Shown here: one piece after another, positions 59,301 through 64,000 of the stretch
How the letters are laid out: the number at the start of each line of letters is the position of its first letter
Numbering within the stretch: the first letter of the stretch is position 1
Assembly: GCA_010279815.1 (NCBI GenBank)
Contig: QEOQ01000344.1
Span: forward strand, 481,458 to 545,457
Direction: 5' to 3'
DNA from: Brachionus plicatilis
Lineage: Eukaryota; Rotifera; Eurotatoria; Ploima; Brachionidae
DNA length: 64,000 bases
Program-made: the position numbers and the translations under genes
Notes under the pieces: generated by a model
The model's input: the letters and a program-made list of their open reading frames with translations, nothing else
Told to the model about the DNA's origin: nothing
Databases searched by the model: none

Positions 59301-62300
59301 AATAAGATAAAATTACTGGAACCAAAATTTATTGAGTTATGCGATAAATTGAAAGTTTTAAAACTAGGTGGAAATTTAGTCGAAACGTTAAAAGTAGAAA
59401 CATTTTGTGACTTGATTGGCCTTATGGAACTTGATGTTTCAGATAATAAAATAAAATCGCTGGAATCAAATTTATTTTTAAAACTTGGCAAAAGTTTGAA
59501 AGTTTTAATTCTGGGTAAAAATTTAATTGAAAGGCTCAGAACAGAATCATTTTGTAATCTTGAAGCCTTAGAAAATCTTATTTTATCCGATAATATGATA
59601 GAATCTCTGGATCCAAAATCTTTTAAGTCTTGCGATAAATTAAAAGTTGTAAATCTACGTGGAAATTCGATCGAAACGTTAAAAACAGAAACATTTAGTG
59701 ATTTGAAAGCACTTGATAGACTTTTTTTAAAAGATAATAAAATAAAATCACTTGAATCACAATTTATTGCGTCGTGTGATGTTTTAAAAGAAATTAATTT
59801 AAGCAAGAATAATTTGAGTTTTATAAAAGAAAAAACATTCGTAAACTTAAATAATCTTAAAATTCTGGATTTATCATTCAATCGAATTGAAAATATTGAA
59901 TTTAATTTTTTCTCTAAAACTTATAAAACTACTCCTTTTCAACTGGAAATTTTAAATCTGTCGAATAATAAAATTAGAGATTTTTTCCACGAGCATTTAG
60001 ATGAATTTTTATTTTTAAAAGAAATCGACCTTTCAAAGAACAAAATTCGTAAATTAAGCAACGATATTTTTTCCGGATTTAAATATCTAGAAAAGCAAAA
60101 CAGTAACAGCTCTACCCATTTTTTTCGAGATGGTTATTTTTTGGAAATTTATGATTGTTTTATCAATTGGGATATTAATTTTTTTTTTGATTTTTTTGAT
60201 GATGCAATGACAAGTTTCTTTGAAAATTTGATTGATTATAATAAAAAAAATATACCAATATTCAACAATGATAGTTCGGAATTAGCAGAAAATATCGATT
60301 CAAACTTTAGAAAAACGAAAGAAAATTTTTTTGAAACTATGAACGTCGAAGAAACTTTTATTGTAGAAAATTTTACAGCTTCAATCGAACACAATTTTAA
60401 ATCAGACATTGGTAATTTAGCCTATCTTCAATTTTTGTTCGACAGATTTTTGGTTTATTTAAAATTTAATCAAACTCAATCGTCATATAATCTAATATCA
60501 TCTCATAATCAATTAGATATGAAAACTCTTAAAAGTTATGTTTCTACGTTTTTTTCTACTTACTTTTTTTTTGAAACGAATAAAAAAAGTATAGAAAAAA
60601 ATAACGAGCTGAATGAATTTATGGAGGAGAGAGATATTATGGATATAAATTTATCATTTAACTCTTTAGAAAATATTAATGATATCGAATTTTCTTTACC
60701 ATTACCAATACATTTAAATCTATCTAACAATCGCATAGAATCATTAGAAAATAGTAAATTGTATGACTGTGAAAATATTAGAGCGCTTGATATTTCTAAC
60801 AATCAACTGAATGAAATTCAAAACAAACTTCCAAGATCTTTAAGGCATTTGGATATATCAAATAATAATATAAAAAAGTTCAACCAAGATTATTCGAATT
60901 TAAATTTAATTTGGTTGAATTTATCGTTTAACAAATTAGAAAGCTTAAAAGATTTTCAAATAGGTAAAGTAGACAAAATGAGGTTTTTAAATTTATCATT
61001 CAATTTAATAGAAGTTGTTGATTTCAAAAACTTAAAATTGAAAAACTTAGAAAATTTAAACTTTTCAAATAATAATATTATTTCTTTAAATAACTCAGAA
61101 GAAGAATTTCAAAGTTTAAAAAAGTTAGATTTTTCAAAAAATCTAATTGAACGAATCGAAAATAACTTTTTTAATCTTTTTATAAATTTGGAACAAGTCG
61201 ACTTATCAAATAATCGAATAAGAGAAATTTTTATGAAATGTTTGTTAAAATTAAAATTTTTGAATCTTTCGTCAAATTTATTCGATAACTTTGAAAGAAT
61301 TAGTTTGGGAATAGGTATTAAAAAAATGGATTTGTCATTTAACAAATTTACTAATTTTGACAATGATTTGGAATATTTTCAAAATCTAAATTATTTAAAT
61401 ATTTCACATAATCGAATTGAAAAAATAGAAAATATAGTGTTCCAAAATCAAGTTGATCTTAGAGATTTAAATATTTCCTTTAATAAAATTACTCAAATAA
61501 ATGAAGAGGCGTTTAGAAACTTAAGAGAATTGAATAACTTGGATTTATCGAATAATGAAATAGAAAAATTAGAACCTAATTTATTTTCAAGTTTAAACGA
61601 AATTAAAAAAATCAATTTAAGTAATAATAATATTATTAATTTGGATAAGTGTTTTTTTCAAGATCTTGAAGAATTGGTTAAAATAAATCTTAGCTTTAAT
61701 AACATAAAAGAATTCGATTATGATACAAAATGTTGCAAAATGTTAAAGAAAATTAATTTGTCAGCCAATAAAATAAAGAAATTAGGTATAAACTTTTTGT
61801 ATTTGTTTGAATCGCAATATTCAATACATATTGATCTTACCATAAATAACATTAATATAGCTTCTATTACAAAAATTTATTATGAACACAATTTATTATC
61901 AAATAAAATAATAAGTTTAACGTTATCAAGAGATTTAAACGAATTTTTAATTTTGTTCGAATATATACAGTTTTCTAGTGATTATTTTCAAAATAGAGCG
62001 AAATGTATCGATAAAAATTTAAACTTGTTTAAGAAAAATGAAAAACTTGAAAAATTTCTAAATAAGATGTCAATCGATTATAAAGAACAAATTGATGGTT
62101 CGTTGACCAAAAGTTATTATATACGGAATTTAGATATTGATTTAAGTGTTTTTATTCACCTTATTTCACAAAACTGTAAAGAAAAGATCGATGAACATAT
62201 AATAACGATAATTATTGAAGAATTTAATTCTTACAAAATGAGTTTATTGGATGTAATGGTCTATTTTGATATTTTCAATGCAAATTTTCTGATTAATTTG

Positions 62301-62786
62301 AAAATAAGGATAGAAGAAGAATTAAGAAGAACTTCTCAATACGAAAAATTAAATGTCGACTTTATTTTATTTTCATCAAGAGCATTTTATGCTTTACTCA
62401 AAAGAAATGACAAAATGCTATTCGATTCATTTGTTTTGGTCGAGAATGAAGATAAAAATAAAGTTTTTATTGCGAATCATAAAAAATTCTATTCCAACAT
62501 TGATTTTAATGAAGGATTAGATATTTGCTTAGAAAAAAAAAATGAAGCCTTAACAATATCTTTTTTCGAAAGTATAAGCAAGTCAATTAGAGAAAATTCA
62601 GATATTGAAAATGATGGATTAAATACAAAATTAGAAAGTTTCGAGAAAAATTTTAAAAAAAAAATGAAGTTTATTTTCGAGAATAAATGGTTTGATTTGA
62701 TAATGTTTTTATTTGAAAATGATTTTGATTTTATTTTAATCGATTTGGAGAAAAAAAAAGAAACAACATTCTCAAATTCAAAGTAA
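56364..62786 (+). CDS. Giant intronless leucine-rich-repeat protein
   Basis: A 2,140-aa single-exon ORF, not recognised beyond its repeats. Residues about 22-1240 are some 50 LRRs of 24 residues (LxxLxLxxNxIxxLxxxxF), arranged as a 48-residue dimer: KIKSVDPNFIKSCDNL in one half and NLIETLKAGTFSDLKALETL in the other. Units are nearly identical at DNA level (144-bp period). Residues about 1243-1425 are a non-LRR island rich in Phe, Asn and acidic residues. Residues 1426-1830 are diverged 22-24-residue LRRs (LNLSFNKLESL, LDLSNNEIEKLEPNLFSSL). Residues 1830-2140 are helical with no known domain; stretches such as FNEGLDICLEKKNEALTISF faintly recall ankyrin helices. No signal peptide, Cys-capped LRR ends or membrane segment is visible, so the protein is probably intracellular. 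The first of two adjacent ATGs is used as start. A binding or scaffold role is inferred from LRRs generally. Confidence 0.85.
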   Translation: MMKNSSENSDKKKKDYNFLKENKIKSVDPNFIKSCEKLDYIHLEDNLIETLKAGTFSDLKALETLNLSNNKIKSVDTNFINSCDNLKVVYLQGNLIETLKEGTFSDLKALETLNLSNSKIKSVDPNFINSCDNLKFIHLEDNLIETLKAGTFSDLKALETLNLSNSKIKSVDPNFINSCDNLKFIHLEDNLIETLKARTFSYLIGLIDLDVSDNNIKTLKPKFIKSCGNLKFVNLSGNLIETLKARTFSDLKELKTLNLSDNNLKTLKPKFIKSCDKLDDIYLEGNFIEKLVAKSFCNLKIFKLNLDYKKIKSLEPIFIKSCRNLKIINLQGNLVETLKAGTFSDLKALETLNLSNSKIKSVDPNFINSCDNLKFIHLEDNLIETLKAGTFSDLKALETLNLSNSKIKSVDPNFINSCDNLKIIYLQGNLIKTLKAGTFNDLEALETLNLINNKIKSVAPNFIKSCDNLKFIHLEDNLIETLKAEVFSDLICLIDLDVSDNKIKTLKPKFIKSWDFLKVIYLEGNLIETLKAGTFSDLKVLETLNLSKNKIKSVDPNFINSCDNLKVIYLQENLIKTLKAGTFNDLEALVTLDLSNNKIKTLEPKFIKSCDKLGSLTLGGNLIEKLEEETFSDLKALYRLTLFSNKIKSIEPRFIKSCGNLKFVNLSGNLIEKLEAETFYDLKELERLTLSDNNIKSIEPKFIKSCDKLDVLNLEGNFIEKLEAKSFCDLKIFKLNLHYKKIKSLEPIFIKSCKNLKIINLQGNLIETLKAGTFSCLEALQELKLFDNKIKSVDPNFIKSCDNLECILLEDNLIETLKAGTFNDLEALETLNLINNKIKSVAPNFIKSCDNLEFIYLQGNLIETLKTGTFNDLQALVTLDLSNNKIKTLEPKFIKSCDKLGSLTLGGNLIEKLEEETFSDLKALYRLTLFSNKIKSIEPRFIKSCGHLKFVNLSGNLIETLKAGTFSDLKELDELNLSKNKIKLLEPKFIELCDKLKVLKLGGNLVETLKVETFCDLIGLMELDVSDNKIKSLESNLFLKLGKSLKVLILGKNLIERLRTESFCNLEALENLILSDNMIESLDPKSFKSCDKLKVVNLRGNSIETLKTETFSDLKALDRLFLKDNKIKSLESQFIASCDVLKEINLSKNNLSFIKEKTFVNLNNLKILDLSFNRIENIEFNFFSKTYKTTPFQLEILNLSNNKIRDFFHEHLDEFLFLKEIDLSKNKIRKLSNDIFSGFKYLEKQNSNSSTHFFRDGYFLEIYDCFINWDINFFFDFFDDAMTSFFENLIDYNKKNIPIFNNDSSELAENIDSNFRKTKENFFETMNVEETFIVENFTASIEHNFKSDIGNLAYLQFLFDRFLVYLKFNQTQSSYNLISSHNQLDMKTLKSYVSTFFSTYFFFETNKKSIEKNNELNEFMEERDIMDINLSFNSLENINDIEFSLPLPIHLNLSNNRIESLENSKLYDCENIRALDISNNQLNEIQNKLPRSLRHLDISNNNIKKFNQDYSNLNLIWLNLSFNKLESLKDFQIGKVDKMRFLNLSFNLIEVVDFKNLKLKNLENLNFSNNNIISLNNSEEEFQSLKKLDFSKNLIERIENNFFNLFINLEQVDLSNNRIREIFMKCLLKLKFLNLSSNLFDNFERISLGIGIKKMDLSFNKFTNFDNDLEYFQNLNYLNISHNRIEKIENIVFQNQVDLRDLNISFNKITQINEEAFRNLRELNNLDLSNNEIEKLEPNLFSSLNEIKKINLSNNNIINLDKCFFQDLEELVKINLSFNNIKEFDYDTKCCKMLKKINLSANKIKKLGINFLYLFESQYSIHIDLTINNINIASITKIYYEHNLLSNKIISLTLSRDLNEFLILFEYIQFSSDYFQNRAKCIDKNLNLFKKNEKLEKFLNKMSIDYKEQIDGSLTKSYYIRNLDIDLSVFIHLISQNCKEKIDEHIITIIIEEFNSYKMSLLDVMVYFDIFNANFLINLKIRIEEELRRTSQYEKLNVDFILFSSRAFYALLKRNDKMLFDSFVLVENEDKNKVFIANHKKFYSNIDFNEGLDICLEKKNEALTISFFESISKSIRENSDIENDGLNTKLESFEKNFKKKMKFIFENKWFDLIMFLFENDFDFILIDLEKKKETTFSNSK
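56430..59840 (+). repeat. 144-bp tandem coding repeat array
   Basis: About 23-24 copies of a 144-bp unit encoding two LRRs. Recognisable anchors recur in nearly every unit: AATCGTGCGATAATTTGA, AATTTAATCGAAACGTTAAA and GGAACATTTAGTGATTTAAA. Longer blocks are duplicated as a whole: about 58137-58380 matches 58998-59241 (861-bp offset, 6 units minus one codon), and about 57262-57370 matches 58555-58663 (1,293-bp offset, 9 units minus one codon). Confidence 0.9.
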
Positions 62787-63089
62787 TTATTTTAATTTAG
62801 ATTAGAACTAGTTTTTTTTCATTTTTTATGAGCTAAAGCAATATAATTACAGGAAAATATATATTTATATGATACAATTCTTTAAGCTTACTTAATTAAA
62901 GGTTTACACAATTAATTTTTAGAAGGCTTTCAGTCAAAAGAAGATCTCAAATTTTTATGATTCATCTTTTAATATTTCTATCAAAGTTGGTCAAAAATTT
63001 TTAAAATAAATTAAATTTTGTTCACTAACTTTGATGATTTTAAATTACAATTTATCATGGTTAATTTTTGTAATTTATTTGACTTCAAT
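62787..63089. other. 3' flank of the LRR gene
   Basis: AT-rich; probably 3' UTR. No gene or repeat recognised. Confidence 0.45.
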
Positions 63090-63180
63090 CAGAGTTGTTG
63101 GAAGGTCACAAGCCTCAAGTAAAGTCCAAGTCCGGACTTAGACTTGGACTTTACTTTGGGACCTATAAAAAGCTCTGTTT
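63090..63180. mobile_element. hAT-type CAGAGTTGTT family fragment
   Basis: CAGAGTTGTTGGAAGGTCAC begins the fragment, followed by the palindromic AGTCCAAGTCCGGACTTAGA / ACTTGGACTTTACTT stretch also seen near 1000. The right terminus is not identified. Confidence 0.6.
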
Positions 63181-63987
63181 TAAATTTAGACAATGGGGTC
63201 TAAAGTTGTAGCCTGAAGAAACTGTTTAAAAGTTTCATAAGTTTTAAAAGATTTCTAAATATTTTTTTCCAATTTTTTTAAAGCGAGAAACGAAAAGGAG
63301 AAAATTAGAAAAAAATTAAGTTGAATTGTGACAAAAGAATTGCCCAATACTGATTGTAAACACTTATTTTTGAGCAATTCTTGTCCAACTCGATTGGTAT
63401 TAAGATAAAATTTTCTATTTTTTTAGTTGTCTAACAACTCTAAATCTTTGTTCTAAAAATCAAATTTGTCTAAACATTAAACTTTTAGAGTCTTTCAAAA
63501 GCTTTTGATTACTCTTTAGGAGATATTGTGAGACATTTTAAATTTTATTGTCAAAAATTATTTTTTGCTTAAAAATATTAAAAAAAATTTAATTAAAAAT
63601 TCACTTAAAAAAATTTAAACCGGAAAAAAACTTAGTTATGTATATTTTTATCCGTTCAATTAAATTTTCATTACCTTGAGACTTAGTGAAATCTGGTTAA
63701 ACATAAAACAGAGAGAATTTAAACCTTAAAACACAGATAATATTTTCATATAAGGCTGAATTTATTATTTTCAATGAAATGTTCCATTATTCAGTTACTT
63801 TTATTATGAGGAAAGAACATTTTATAAATATATATTGAAAAACGCTATTTGAAAAAGAATTATAAATCAAATTAACCAAAATTTTAACAAAAAAAGACAT
63901 TTATAGATTTTTTAAAATAACTAGCTTAGAAAAGATTTGTTAATTCAACATGGCGCAGCATTCATAGTTGCATTATTGAGAACATTC
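63181..63987. other. Gene-free AT-rich DNA
   Basis: No coding frame. AACAACTCT at 63435-63443 resembles a hAT-family right end but lacks a matching target duplication with 63090. Confidence 0.4.
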
Positions 63988-64000
63988 CAGAGTTGTTTAA
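63988..64000. mobile_element. hAT-family terminus cut by window edge
   Basis: The window ends with CAGAGTTGTTTAA, exactly the terminus of the complete copy at 8342. The element would continue to the right. Confidence 0.55.

Noticed and set aside
56480..61363. Reverse-strand frames up to 300 aa across the LRR gene
   Set aside because: Periodic shadows of the 144-bp repeat with no independent support.
63090..63450. Complete hAT element ending at AACAACTCT near 63443
   Set aside because: The flanking octamers do not match, so the two ends cannot be paired as one insertion.
1..64000. tRNA or rRNA genes
   Set aside because: No cloverleaf with recognisable A and B boxes or rRNA segment was seen by eye; a tRNAscan run would be decisive.

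Overview
This is nuclear DNA from an animal with a very AT-rich, compact genome. Introns are short (often 50-100 bases) and GT-AG, gene-free DNA is A/T-tract-rich, and the genes are plainly metazoan (CEP43/FOP, TRMT1, ceramide glucosyltransferase, TMEM65, an atypical soluble guanylate cyclase, a PR-domain zinc-finger protein). Base composition, intron size and splice-acceptor-like sites abutting start codons fit a monogonont rotifer (Brachionus-like). That is inference; no species marker is present.

Left third (1-25 kb) is the conserved gene block: CEP43 (+), a small unknown gene (-), RPS17 (+), glutaredoxin (-), TRMT1 (-), LSM6 (+), an unknown helical protein (+), UGCG (-), TMEM65 (-), four tandem copies of one box C/D snoRNA followed by RPL35A (+), and a Gyc-88E-type guanylate cyclase (+). 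All except glutaredoxin could be spliced in silico; for nearly all of these genes the exon phases close and the products match family length, while the small gene at 4265-4791 remains a weak model. TRMT1 and LSM6 share a roughly 95-base divergent promoter. TRMT1-glutaredoxin and LSM6-helical protein are tight same-strand pairs with a splice-acceptor-like site just before the downstream ATG, so they may be operons resolved by trans-splicing. A 1,014-bp hAT-type element with perfect 8-bp target duplications sits inside the TRMT1 intron.

Middle (26.7-54.3 kb) is an accessory, transposon-dense zone. It holds three truncated LINE reverse transcriptases, several foldback elements with arms of about 180-450 bp (one carrying a FLYWCH-finger gene remnant, Mutator-like), a second FLYWCH/AT-hook fragment beside an assembly gap, and a decayed Ty3/gypsy retroelement (gag, protease, RT, RNase H, integrase, env-like remains) interrupted by a pogo/Tigger-like element. 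One apparently intact host-type gene lies within it: an intronless, GC-richer 849-aa PR-domain zinc-finger protein.

Right end (56.4-62.8 kb) is a single intronless 6.4-kb ORF for a 2,140-aa leucine-rich-repeat protein. About 50 LRRs are built from a homogenised 144-bp (48-aa) dimer; then come a non-LRR island, a second diverged LRR block and a novel helical C-terminus. No signal peptide or membrane segment is visible. This protein and the snoRNA cluster are the most unusual items here.
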